Under the pieces are notes generated by a model. The model was not told the origin of the DNA. It made no database searches and was given only the letters and a program-made list of their open reading frames with translations. Of a DNA stretch of 64,000 nucleotides, positions 22,673 to 31,772 are shown in pieces. Position numbers and translations under genes: made by a program. Source of the DNA: Typha latifolia. Lineage: Eukaryota > Streptophyta > Magnoliopsida > Poales > Typhaceae. How positions within the stretch are numbered: the stretch's first letter is position 1; each line of letters starts with the position of its first letter. Where the stretch lies: assembly GCA_019914945.1 (NCBI GenBank), contig CM034110.1, positions 2,547,001-2,611,000 of the forward strand, written 5' to 3'.

Positions 22673-24120
22673 GGAGCTCGCTTCTTTCTCGGCACCCACC
22701 TTTCCTTTCTTCTCAGATTTGCAGAGTACCAGCGCAGAGGATAGTGATCTGGTCCGACTCATTGAAGAGCTGAGAGAGAACCCATCAAGCCACCCCGAGC
22801 ACGAGGAGCACGATGGGTTGGTACTCGCGGACGAAGAGCTACAGAGACTATTGATGGCACACTTCCATGATACTCCTATAGCAGGCCATGAAAGGGGTCT
22901 TACGTACCTACAAGCGGCTGGCCCAAAACTATACATGAACAACGATGAAGTCGGACGTGAAGAAATATGTGCGTGAATGCCAAATCTGCCAACGAGTCAA
23001 ATCGGAGACCCTCAAACCCAGTGAGCTATTGCAACCACTGCCTATACCGAAGCATATTTGGGAGGACATCTCCATGGACTTCATCGAAGGGCTGTCGGAG
23101 GTCCGAGGACAATTGGTGGTATTTCTTGTGGTGGATAGGCTGAGCAAATATGCTCATTTCATAGCATTGTCTCACCTGTTTTTAGCAAAAAGGGTTGCTG
23201 AAATTTTTGTTCGGGAAGTAGCACGCTTGCATGGGATGCCTAGGACGATCGTGTCAGACCGGGATCGCATCTTCAACAACGAGTTTTGGTCCGAGTTCTT
23301 CATATTCCAAGGGACTCGAATCAACCTTAGTTCAGCTTATCACCCCGAGACGGATGGCCAAACCGAGGTGGTGAATCGTAGATTGGAGCAATACTTGCGA
23401 TGCTTTGTGGCAGACCGACCAAAGGATTAGGTCAAATTCCTTTCATGGGCCGAGTTGTCATACAATACCGCTCATCACTCTAGCATCGGCATGACCCCCT
23501 TTGAGGCTGTTTATGAGTGCACTCCCCCTGTCTTGCGTGCCTACGATAGACTCGCGGCGGTGGATATGACTAAGCTTGACTTGGAATTTGCTGATCGAGA
23601 TGAAACCTTTAGACAGCTGAAGATGCACCAAGCAACAGCCCAAAATCGCATGAAGCAAACTCATGACAAGGGCCGGCGTGAGCGAGAATTTGAGGTGGAT
23701 AAATGGGTGTTCATTCAAGCTTAACCGTACCAGCAATCCATATTGAGACCAATTTTGAACCAGAAGTTGGGTTGCAAGTACTATGGTCCGTATCGAGTGC
23801 TACAACGAATTGGTCTAGTAGCTTACCTATTGGACCTTCCTGAGGGAACCAGAATACATCCGGTCTTCCATGTATTGGCATTAAAGGCCCATATCGGGCC
23901 TAACCATGTGGTGGGTTCGGCCTTGCCCGAACCAATGGAGGAAGATGGCCCCACTGAACTGGTTTGAGTCTTAGGCCGCAGGAGAAGACGCCATGGATCC
24001 AGATTGGAGACCGAAGTGTTGATCGAGTTGTTGGGCAAACCAACTGACGAGTCTACATGGGAGCTAGAGTCAGATATCATGGATCGCTTCCCAAATTTCA
24101 AACATTGAGGACAAGGTTGC
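22673..24120 (+). pseudogene. H2C2, integrase and chromodomain of A1
   Basis: H2C2: AHFHDTPIAGHERG and CQICQRVK. Core: ISMDFIEGLSEV, IVSDRDRIFNNEFW and ETDGQTEVVNRRLEQYL, giving D, D and E (longest open stretch 22945-23430). The C-terminal part is SYNTAHHSSIGMTPFEAVY (23455-23724) and VLQRIGLVAYLLDLPEGTR (23743-23967). The chromodomain-like tail is EVLIELLGKPTDESTWELE and DRFPNF (about 23995-24105). Breaks: a stop at about 23428 (RPKD*), one at about 23722, one at about 23965, and frame changes near 22940. This is the best-preserved integrase in the window. Confidence 0.9.
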
Positions 24121-24135
24121 GGAAGCGTGGTGGAT

Positions 24136-25099
24136 TGATACAATTAGGACTTCACCGATGTCGTCTGGAGCATGGATTCACTTTAGGGGAGTCTTTGTTT
24201 CTTATTTTAATATTTAATTCCTAAGAAAATAAGTTTTCTGTAAGTCGCGTTCGAACGCGGGTGGAGTACGTTCAAATGCGGTTGTGAACACGGTTGTGAA
24301 CACTTGCATCACATCTAGAGAGTGTGAATTGTGCGTTCGAACACAGCGTTCGAACGCGCTGTGAACGCCTCTATCACGTTCGCAAATCCAGAGAAGTGGC
24401 AAACAGGTGCGTTCAGTCACGCGTTCGAACGCCTGCATCGCGTTCGCAAATCCAGAGAAAAGCGAACTAGGTGCGTTCAAACGCGAGCAGGCGGGTTCGA
24501 ATGCGGTTGGTGATAATGTACTGTTTAGGGTTAATTTTGAATCGTTGGGTTAGCCTCTAAAGGATGTGGATGGCAACCATAGAGTCATTATTGAAGAATT
24601 GAGTTTTGCCTTGCCTCTTTCTTCTTCTTCGCTCTCGTTCTCTCAATCTCCGGAGACGCCGCTTCTAACCTCCCTCGACCAGCCAATCACCCTAGTCCCT
24701 TAGAGGTGGCCCTCTCCTCCCCATTCTTCCAATCAATCCAACACTTGCCCTAATCCCTTCATCAACCATAACCCTTCCACCACCACTTTTCATCGGTGCC
24801 ACCCCGTTAACGCCAGTCTACCACCAACCACCATCATCTAGGATCTCGTGCCTCCATTCACGGATCCTGATCAAACCACTTGATGTTTGTCCACTAATTA
24901 GACAATATCTCGAGATCCCCACCTCCAATTCACCTAAAACTTAATTTGTTGGAAAGATCTTTTCCGGGGCTACAACAACTTTCACGTCAATCCGATGGTG
25001 GTATCTTTCAGGATCTATTTATAAAATTCTACACCAGAATTAGTCCAGATCTAAGAATTGGAAGAGATCGAATCTTAGCCGGAAGGGGACATCGTATCA
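24136..25099 (+). repeat. 3' LTR of A1
   Basis: TGATACAATTAGGACTTCACC start (the CG of TGATACG is mutated), ACATCGTATCA end. Palindrome array about 24246-24510. It is longer than the 5' LTR because it keeps the segment upstream of the end and an extra GTTGTGAACACG duplication. Flanked by AAAAG. Confidence 0.9.
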
Positions 25100-25104
25100 A
25101 AAAG

Positions 25105-25142
25105 CTTAAATCCCCTTGTTGCGAATTAACTTTAATCTATCA
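25105..25142 (+). repeat. LTR, family B (5' LTR, second part)
   Basis: Sequence CTTGTTGCGAATTAAC to CTATCA aligns with the reverse complement of the left ends of the B LTRs at 3094 and 11841, completing the LTR broken by A1. Confidence 0.65.
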
Positions 25143-25151
25143 GTAAAATTT

Positions 25152-25165
25152 TGGTATCCTGAGCC
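25152..25165 (+). other. Primer-binding site of the family B element
   Basis: TGGTATCCTGAGCC, one insertion/substitution away from TGGTATCAGAGCC, about 9 bases after the LTR B end. Confidence 0.65.
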
Positions 25166-25185
25166 GTCATTATCCTCGGACCGAA

Positions 25186-26226
25186 ATGACTACACGAGGA
25201 ATGGCAGCAAGAGTAACTAGGGAGACTTCCATAGTTAGGGATCCACAACCCATGACGACTACTCGCGAACACAAATCCACTACCAGAAATGCCGACCCCA
25301 CCGCCCTCAATAGCTTAGCCAAAGGTGTTGCAATGATGCCATGAGGACAAATAGAGAGGAGCGTTATGGCTCCTGAATCAATAAGAGCTGAACCGATTGA
25401 AGTGGACGATGTCGTAGGGTTTAGGATGGAATTATCTCTTAGATGTGCACACGAGATAGAGTTCGGCACACTAAAACTCCACCCTATCCAACAGCTAGGG
25501 CTTAGTCTAACCCGATAATGCCTAGGGCTTGGCCCGAACCACCTACACTTAGGGCATGGAACAAGCCACAAGTAGCTAGTGTTTGGCCCAAAACAGAGCA
25601 GGGTAGACCCTGGCATGAACCGCCTATAGGGCTTGAGCGACCCACGGCCAGAGATTGACCCGAGCCACTTTACGACTAGGATAAGCAATAGTTCAAACAA
25701 ATGGGTCATGAAGCCAATGCCACGGTGAGGCCTCCCTCCATGTTGTAGAAGGGACCCATGTGGGGAACGAGGACATGCCATCCATGAAGGCGGGCCATTT
25801 GTAGGGGCTCAAGTTCACAACATGTGATTCGATTTCCCTAAGTTCGCAAGAGGCGATCCACTAGACTAGCTATATCGAGTAGATCAGTTGTTCGCCTACT
25901 AAGGGACCCCAGACCACTAGAAAGTCCTAATAGCCTTATTCCACTTGAAGAGGTTGTGATTAGATGGTTCCAAGCGGCACAATGAACTCAACCATTTTTC
26001 GTGTTTGGCACAAGTTTGCATCCGCCCTATGTACTCAGTTCGATCCAACTAAGTATGAAGAATTTCAAGCAATCTTTATTAAGCTTAACTCAATAACCAA
26101 GGTTCGAGCTTATCAAGAAGAGTTTGAGAGAATTTGCAACCACATACCAAATTGAACAGACTCAGCCCTCGACAGCACCTCATCAATGCACTCAGGTCCA
26201 AAATACAAGTAGAGGTCAAGGCCATG
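25186..26226 (+). pseudogene. gag of the family B element, N-terminal part
   Basis: The ATG after the PBS gives MTTRGMAARVTRETSIV. First stop at about 25340. A degenerate repeat rich in LGLGPNHL-type peptides covers about 25480-25680. The capsid region includes FDFPKFARGDPLD, LYRVDQLFAY, WHKFASALCTQFDPTKYEE and VRAYQEEFERICN (25964-26155). It is interrupted at 26227 by element A2 and resumes at 29540. The antisense open frame at 25170-25781 is only a shadow of the repeat. Confidence 0.8.
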
Positions 26227-27150
26227 TGATACGATCTCTCCTTTGGCTAAGGTTCGATCTCTTCCAATTCTCAGATCTGGCACAGAACGATACCGCCGTC
26301 GGATCAACGTGAAATTTTGATATGTGGTAGCCCCAGAAAAGAGTTTTCCAACAAATGAAGTTTCAATTGAATCAGATAAGGAGATCTTGAGATATCATCT
26401 GAATAGTAGATGAATGTCAAGGTGGGCTGATCAGGATCCATGGATGGAGGCACGAGATCCTAGGATGATGGTAGTTGGAGGTGGCCCGGCATTTGTGGGG
26501 TGGCACCGGTGAAAAGTGGTGATGGAAAGGTTATGTTGATGGAAGAGTTAGGGTAAGTGTTGGATAGATTGGAAGAAGGGGAAGGAGAGGGCTGCCCCTA
26601 AGGGACTAGGGTGATTAGCTGGTCGAGGGAGGTTAGAAGCGGTGTCGCCCGGGATTGAGGGAATGAGCAAGAAGAAGATGAAGGAGGCAAGGCAAAACTC
26701 AATTCTTCAATAATCAATAATTACCTCTGGTTGCCATCCACATCCGTTTAGAGGCTAACCAACAACTCAAAATTAACCATAAACAATACAATTTCGCCTA
26801 CCGCGTTCGAACGCACCCGATCGTGTTTGAACACACTAAGTTCACTCTTCTCTGGATTTGCGAATGCGATGCAAGCATTCGAACACGCGATCGAACGTGC
26901 CTATTTCCCACTTCTCTGGATTTGCGAACGCGATGCTGGCGTTCACAATAATTTTGAACGAGGCGTTCGAACGCACACAGCACACTCTCACAACCCGTTC
27001 ACAACCGCGTTTGAACTCACTCCACCCGTGTTCGAATGCGACTCGTAGAAAACTTATTTTCTTGGAAATTAAACATTAAAACAATAAACAAAGACACTCC
27101 TAAAGTGAATCCATGCTCAAGACGACATCAGTGACGTCCGAATCGTATCA
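26227..27150 (-). repeat. 3' LTR of A2
   Basis: Minus-strand start TGATACGATTCGGACGTCAC at 27150, end GATCGTATCA at 26227. Palindrome array about 26800-27045. Confidence 0.9.
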
Positions 27151-27720
27151 ATCCACCACGCTTCCGCAACCATGTCCTCAAGGTTTGAAATTTGGGAAGC
27201 GATCTTTGAACTCTGACTCAAGCTCCACCATGGTATGATCTTCTACATTGGTTCCCCACATATCTGAAAATAGAGAAAATGTTGGTTCCGAAAAAGAGGC
27301 AAGCTCACTTGTGTCCAATTGGCGCGAAAGGGCATCGACCACCCGATTCTCGATCCCTTTTTTGTAGACTAATTCGTAGTCATACCTAAGGAGTTTCATG
27401 GCCCACCATTGTTGGGCTATTGCTAAGTGCATCTTGAGCCGTCTCAAGGTTTTATCTCTATCAGCAAGTTCGAAGTCAAGCTCGGTCCTATCGCCGTCGC
27501 AAGTCTATCATAGGCACGCAAGATAGGGGAAGTGCGACCATAAACCGCCTCAAAGGGGGTCATCCTCAGTCGAGCTTGGATACTTGTACTCCTACTAGCC
27601 CAAGGTGGAATTCGGGTCCGTCTACATTGAGTCCACTTGGTCTCGGGTGGTCGAACCAATTGACTCAATGTCAGTTCAGCAATAGAAATCTGGTGCATCC
27701 GATTGCGCTCGGGAGATCGA
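27151..27720 (-). pseudogene. Scrambled pol remnant of A2
   Basis: 27444-27698 encodes integrase C-terminal MTPFEAVYGRTSPILRAYD. This is followed by RRLKMHLAIAQ joined to an RNase H end (LLRYDYELVYKKGIENR, VVDALSRQ), then the spacer SELASFSEPTFSLFSDM. WGTNVEDHTM is fused to VELESEFKDRFPNFKP, the chromodomain end (27178-27447). The second fusion, spacer to chromodomain end, is the same as in A3 at about 50290-50350. Confidence 0.85.
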
Positions 27721-28565
27721 GTTAGATGTAGTTGGTGGATATAGATTAGGTCCTCCTAGTGACTCAAGTTAGGTTCAAATAGCCGAACTGATTGTTGGTT
27801 GTGCTCATAATCATTCTACCCACTCCATGGATTAGGATCCAAGTCAAATGTATCCTGGTATAAGCAAACTCATCTTAAGTCAAGTACACCGTTTCAGATC
27901 ATGTCCCTTAGTTGACTTAACTGAGTCCCGAAGTCCAGAGATGACTCACGCTCGACTTGACCCCTTTGGCTCATAGGTCCAACCCAGCTCATGTCTAGCA
28001 ATTCCACCTGGTCAAGCCCAACCATGTAGCCATCTTGAAATGGTGCAGCCAGCCCTTCGCGGTTTGTTGACGAGGTCTCCATTGCATGGGAAGATGTGGA
28101 GGTTTTGAGGGCTGCTACAATGGTTGAGGATCCCATTGTAGCAGGTGGCGGTTCGTTGCGGCTGACCATGGGTCGGGGTGTATAAGCTCAATCTTCTATA
28201 TAGCCGAACTCTCCCCTATTTTTGTGGGGAACGGAAAGGCCGTGGAGAATGTTGGGTATGCTGCAGAGGGCTCCCCATGCTGCCTTGCGATTGCCATGCT
28301 TGTTGAAGAAGGTTTTGACCACGCCCGTATTTCTTGAATCATCTCCATCATCATCTGGTTGTTGATGGCCATTTGTTCAAAAAGAGACCCCAACACAGCT
28401 TGAACACTAGGTTCTTTCGTATTCCGATTAGATCGGGTGGTTCCGCAGGCGGAAGTCCCCGCAACCGTTTCTCCCTTCTCTATTAGGAGAATCTCTTCTT
28501 AATCATCTCGCCGTGCAGCCATGGCTCTGGTGCTCATCATAGGAAGCGCTTGTCCGAGGAATGGT
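27721..28565 (-). pseudogene. gag remnant of A2
   Basis: Minus-strand reading from about 28540: AARRDD, EEILLIEKGETVAGTSA, EPSVQAVLGSLFEQMAINNQ and MMMEMIQEIRAW (28196-28396). It is homologous to the A1 gag start (GSLFEQMDINNQMMMEMM). Beyond about 28190 the sequence is Pro/Ser-rich and full of stops, with no recognisable capsid domain. Confidence 0.8.
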
Positions 28566-28578
28566 GGCTCTGATACCA
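28566..28578 (-). other. Primer-binding site of A2
   Basis: GGCTCTGATACCA on the plus strand (complement of TGGTATCAGAGCC), three bases from the LTR. Confidence 0.9.
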
Positions 28579-28581
28579 GCT

Positions 28582-29534
28582 TCATACGATCTCCCCTTTA
28601 GCTAAGGTTCGATCTCTTCCAATTCTCAGATCTGGACTAATTCTGGCATGAAACTTTATAAATATATCCCGTAATATACCGCCGTCAGATCAACATGAAA
28701 TTTTAATATGTGGTAGCCCCAGAAAAGAGCTTTCCAACAAATCAAGTTTCAATTGAATCAGATAAGGACATCTCGAGATATCATCCGAAGAGTGGACAAA
28801 CATCAGGGTGGTCTGATCAGGATCCGTAGATGGAGGCACAAGATCCTAGGATGATGGTGGTTGGAGGTGGACCGACGTTTGTGGGGTGGCACCGGTGAAA
28901 AGTGGTGATGGAAAGGTTATGTTGATGGAAGGGTTAGGGCAAGTGTTGGATAGATTGGAAGAAGGGGAAGGAGAGGGCTGCCCCTAAGAGACTAGGGTGA
29001 TTGGCTGGTCAAGGGAGGTTAGAAGTGGCCTCGCCGGGGATTGAGGGAACGAGACTGAAGAATATAAAGGAGGCAAGGCAAAACTCAATTCTTCAATAAT
29101 CAATAATTACCTCTGGTTGCTATCCACATCCTTTTAGAGGCTAACCAACAACTCAAAATTAGCACTAAACAATACAATTTCGCCAACCGCGTTCGAAAGC
29201 GCGCCCGCGTTCGAACGCACCGAGTTCGCTCTTCTATGGATTTGTGAACGCGATACAGGCGTTCGAACGCGCGATTGAACGTGCCTGTTTCCTACTTCTC
29301 TGGATTTGCAAACGCGATGCAGGTGTTCACAATGCGTTCAAATAGGGCATTCGAACGCACAATGCACACTCTCATAACCCATTCACAACTGCGTTTGAAC
29401 TCACTCTAGCTGCGTTCAAATGCAACTTATAGAAAACCTAATTTTTTAGAAATTAAATATTAAAATAAGAAACAAAGATACTCCTAAAGTGAATCGATGC
29501 TTGAGACGACATCGGTGAAGTCAAAATCGTATCA
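28582..29534 (-). repeat. 5' LTR of A2
   Basis: Minus-strand start TGATACGATTTTGACTTCACC at 29534. The inner end TCATACGA on the plus strand shows one substitution from TGATACGA. Palindrome array about 29185-29420. It is slightly longer than the 3' LTR, which has lost about 30 bp near its end. Confidence 0.9.
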
Positions 29535-29539
29535 CCATG

Positions 29540-30004
29540 AGACCTAGGACATTGTTGGCGGCCTTTTCTACAACGACCATGATGGAGGAGAAGGTCAAGG
29601 AGCTACGAAGAAGCTCCAAGGTGCCATGGACCCCTATGGACCGTAGAGGATCCCGACAGACTGCATTGAGCAATGATAGATTTCGGTCCTCCCCCTCAAC
29701 TGCAAGGGGGAAACTCCTTACCACCTCGTGCTCCTCTCACTAACTTCGGAGGGCAAAGCTTCTCCTGATAGCTAACCCAACACAAATCAAGGAAAGGAGG
29801 GCCAAGGGTTTGTGTTTTTACTACGACGAAAAGTTTGCAACAGGCCACAAGTGTGGTAAACATCCTGTGACAATCATGTTCCTTAGAGGAGGTAAGGAGG
29901 GCGAAATGGAGCTGAGGGGTGACAAAGAGGAATTAGCTTACATGGAGGTTGTGGACAACTAGGATGAGGTGCATGCCGAGCCTAGCACTTTGCAACAAGA
30001 GGAG
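29540..30004 (+). pseudogene. gag of the family B element, C-terminal part
   Basis: Continues from 26226: MRPRTLLAAFSTTTMMEEK, a Ser/Pro-rich stretch, KERRAKGLCFYYDEKFATGHKCGK (the second knuckle Cys is Tyr), then an acidic tail DKEELAYMEVVDN. It is cut near 30004 by GA-rich LTR E sequence. Confidence 0.75.
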
Positions 30005-30562
30005 TAGGAGGAACAGAAGAGGGAGAAGAAGAAGAAGAAGAAAAGAAAAGAAAGAAAGAAAGGAAGGAAGGAAGAAGAAGAAGAAGAGAAGAGAAAGACA
30101 AGGGGAGGGAGGAAAGCTGGGCCGATGGGGAGGAGCTCGGCCGCTGCTGGGCCTCTCGCTGGCACCTCAGTTTTGGCGAAGAGAGAGAGAGAGAAAGAGG
30201 AAGAGAGAGAGAGAGAAAGAGGAAGAGAGAGAGAGACAAAGAGAGAGAGAGGAGGGCGGAGGCTCACTAGGGTCAGCCGAGGTGATGTCGGTGGCGGCGG
30301 CAGCTCCTACCGGCGTAGGGGTGAGGAGGAAAAAGAGAGAAGAGAGAACAAGAGGAGAAAAAATCGATAAGAGAGAAAGAAAGAGGCGGTGAGGGGGTGT
30401 TGGCGGTGGTTGTGGCGGTGACTGGGTTCGCTGGGCTAGTGGCTGGGGTGCGTGGCTCCCTCAACACACGCCAGCGCCCACTCATTCTTGGCACGAGGTC
30501 GGCCATAGTGTGGCCGGCCATGTCTTGCCATGAATTTTCTTTTCAAAGGCTGGGTTGTTACA
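30005..30562 (-). repeat. LTR, family E (partial, minus strand)
   Basis: In minus-strand sense it starts TGTAACAACCCAGCC at 30562 and matches the first part of the LTR at 14956, including ATGGC(A)(A/C)GAC(A/G)TGG and the CT-rich block. It is truncated on the left against family B gag. The open frames at 29949-30392 are low-complexity. Confidence 0.7.
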
Positions 30563-30649
30563 TTTTCCTTCCGCCCTTATAAAGATTTCGACCCTGAAAT
30601 ATAAATCACATTGGTATTGTAAGAAAATCAACATAGCTAGTTTCACTAC
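30563..30649 (-). pseudogene. Polypurine tract and pol C-terminal tail of the E element
   Basis: Minus-strand sequence reads through a tail resembling LYFRVEIFIRAEGKCNNP, followed by the purine tract AAGGGCGGAAGGAAAA and then the LTR start TGTAAC. From memory, this arrangement resembles the 3' end of plant Tekay/Del-type pol genes. That is what orients family E. It is cut at 30649 by the copia insertion. Confidence 0.6.
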
Positions 30650-30786
30650 TTTTAGGTTTTTATTTGTTGGCAATTATGAACAAAATAGTCTAAGTGTATT
30701 TTTTCATGTATATGAGCTTTACACAAGTCTAGAATATCTCTGGTTTGAAGAATTGCAAGATTATTGGAGAAAAGCCGTCGAGTTCA

Positions 30787-31195
30787 CACCGCGTTCACAA
30801 CCGCGTTCGAATGCGGAATCTACGTTCACATAGACAGAGAGCCACGTTCACAAACGCGTTCGAACGCAGGTACTGCGTTCACAAAGACAGAGAGCCGCGT
30901 TCACAAACGCGTTCGAACGCGGGTATCTACGTTCACACAGACAGAGAGCCGCGTTCACAAACGCGTTCGGACGCGGGTATCTGCGTTCACACAGACAGAG
31001 AGCCGCGTTCACAAACGCGTTCGAATGTGGGTACTGCGTTAACACAGACCGAGAGCTGCGTTCACAAACGCGTTCGAACGCAACCTGAAGAATTCAAGTT
31101 GTCGCGTTCGAACGCACTCGGGCCTGTTCGAACACACCTGAGTTCAAATCATGCCCGTTTGAACGCACCAGGCCCGCGTTCGAACGCACCAACGA
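30787..31195 (+). promoter_or_regulatory. CpG-rich palindrome array in copia 5' LTR
   Basis: About five tandem units of 51-54 bp, each with GCGTTCACAAACGCGTTCG and CGTTCACACAGACAGAGAGCC-type sequence, then further GCGTTCGAACGCAC copies down to 31195. The array ends about 60 bp upstream of the TATA box. The GTTCGAAC core is shared with gypsy LTRs A and C. Confidence 0.85.
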
Positions 31196-31253
31196 AGTTT
31201 GATAAAATTGGACTTTCGTGAGTACGGACTTGGATTTGGCTCTATCTTGGAGA

Positions 31254-31263
31254 ATATATAAGG
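31254..31263 (+). promoter_or_regulatory. TATA box of copia 5' LTR
   Basis: ATATATAAGG, conserved in the 3' LTR at about 40190-40199 (TATATAAGG). Confidence 0.7.
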
Positions 31264-31726
31264 ATTATGAAACCCTATCTCTAGTGTTGTTGAAGAAGCA
31301 TTATTGAAGGAGACTTCTTGAGGTTATATCGGTTCTTCAACTAACAAGGCTCTTCTCATCTACAAATCTTAATCTTTCGTCTTACGGGCTATCTAGACGA
31401 AAAATCAATCTCGAGGGTTACTGAGATTGGACTTCAATCACGAGAAGCGGTGAATCGTGGGTTCTAGCGAGCAAGACTGAGAGGAACAAAGTCGTTTGGT
31501 TCGACGGATTGTTTTGAGAGTCAGTCTTGTAACTGCTACTATTCTAGTGATTGGTTTTGATCCGAGTTTGGATCCGTGGTTTTTTCCCATTTGGGTTTTT
31601 CCATGTTAAAATCTTGGCGTTCATCTCTACTTTCGTTCTTAATATTTCTATGGACTTTTACGTAAGCGAACGAGTGATATCATTGCCAAGTATTTATAAC
31701 ATACGTGTGTCTAGGGGTTTTTCAAT

Positions 31727-31738
31727 TGGTATCAGAGC
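31727..31738 (+). other. Primer-binding site of the copia element
   Basis: TGGTATCAGAGC, two bases after the LTR. Confidence 0.9.
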
Positions 31739-31772
31739 AGGTTCTCTCACCTTTGAGAGAGATCAGATAGGC

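Larger units (their letters stand above)
19144..25099 (+). mobile_element. Family A element A1: gag + integrase, RT/RNase H deleted
   Basis: Bounded by LTRs 19144-19961 and 24136-25099 and flanked by GAAAG (19139-19143) and AAAAG (25100-25104). It is inserted in a family B LTR. The internal region keeps a PBS, gag, the protease C-terminal part, H2C2, an integrase core with all three catalytic residues visible, and a chromodomain. Protease DTG, the whole RT and RNase H are missing. A solo LTR of its own family sits in gag (20664-21483). It could not be autonomous. See the complementary copy A3. Confidence 0.9.
26227..29534 (-). mobile_element. Family A element A2: internally deleted, minus strand
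   Basis: Two LTRs (26227-27150 and 28582-29534) are flanked by a perfect 5-bp duplication CCATG (26222-26226 and 29535-29539), inside family B gag. The 1.4-kb internal region keeps a PBS, a gag N-terminal part, a scrap of integrase C-terminus and an RNase H-end/chromodomain-end fusion. It lacks protease, RT and the integrase core. It was mobilised in trans or decayed by deletion after insertion. Confidence 0.93.
30650..31724 (+). repeat. 5' LTR of the copia element
   Basis: First bases TTTTAGGTTTTT (the TG is mutated relative to TGTTAGG in the 3' LTR), end GGGGTTTTTCA. It holds a palindrome/tandem array at 30787-31195 and a TATA box at 31254-31263. Open frames across the array are spurious. 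Confidence 0.93.

Noticed and set aside
25170..25781. Antisense 203-residue open frame
   Set aside because: Shadow of the repeat-rich family B gag on the plus strand. No domain, and a similar shadow occurs at 5785-6114.
30787..31090. Regular repeats with spacers resembling a CRISPR array
   Set aside because: Plant retrotransposon LTR repeats, repeated in the partner LTR. Spacers are also repeated and no cas genes exist.
30787..31195. GTTCGAAC as RNA polymerase III B boxes
   Set aside because: Close to GWTCRANNC, but the final position is G in GTTCGAACG, no matching A box was found, and TATA boxes follow as for Pol II.
30745..31221. Open frames of 65-158 residues across the copia LTR array (also 39549-40071)
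   Set aside because: They are open in several frames at once because the 51-54-bp repeat is a multiple of three and lacks stops. They lie in LTR sequence with no domain.
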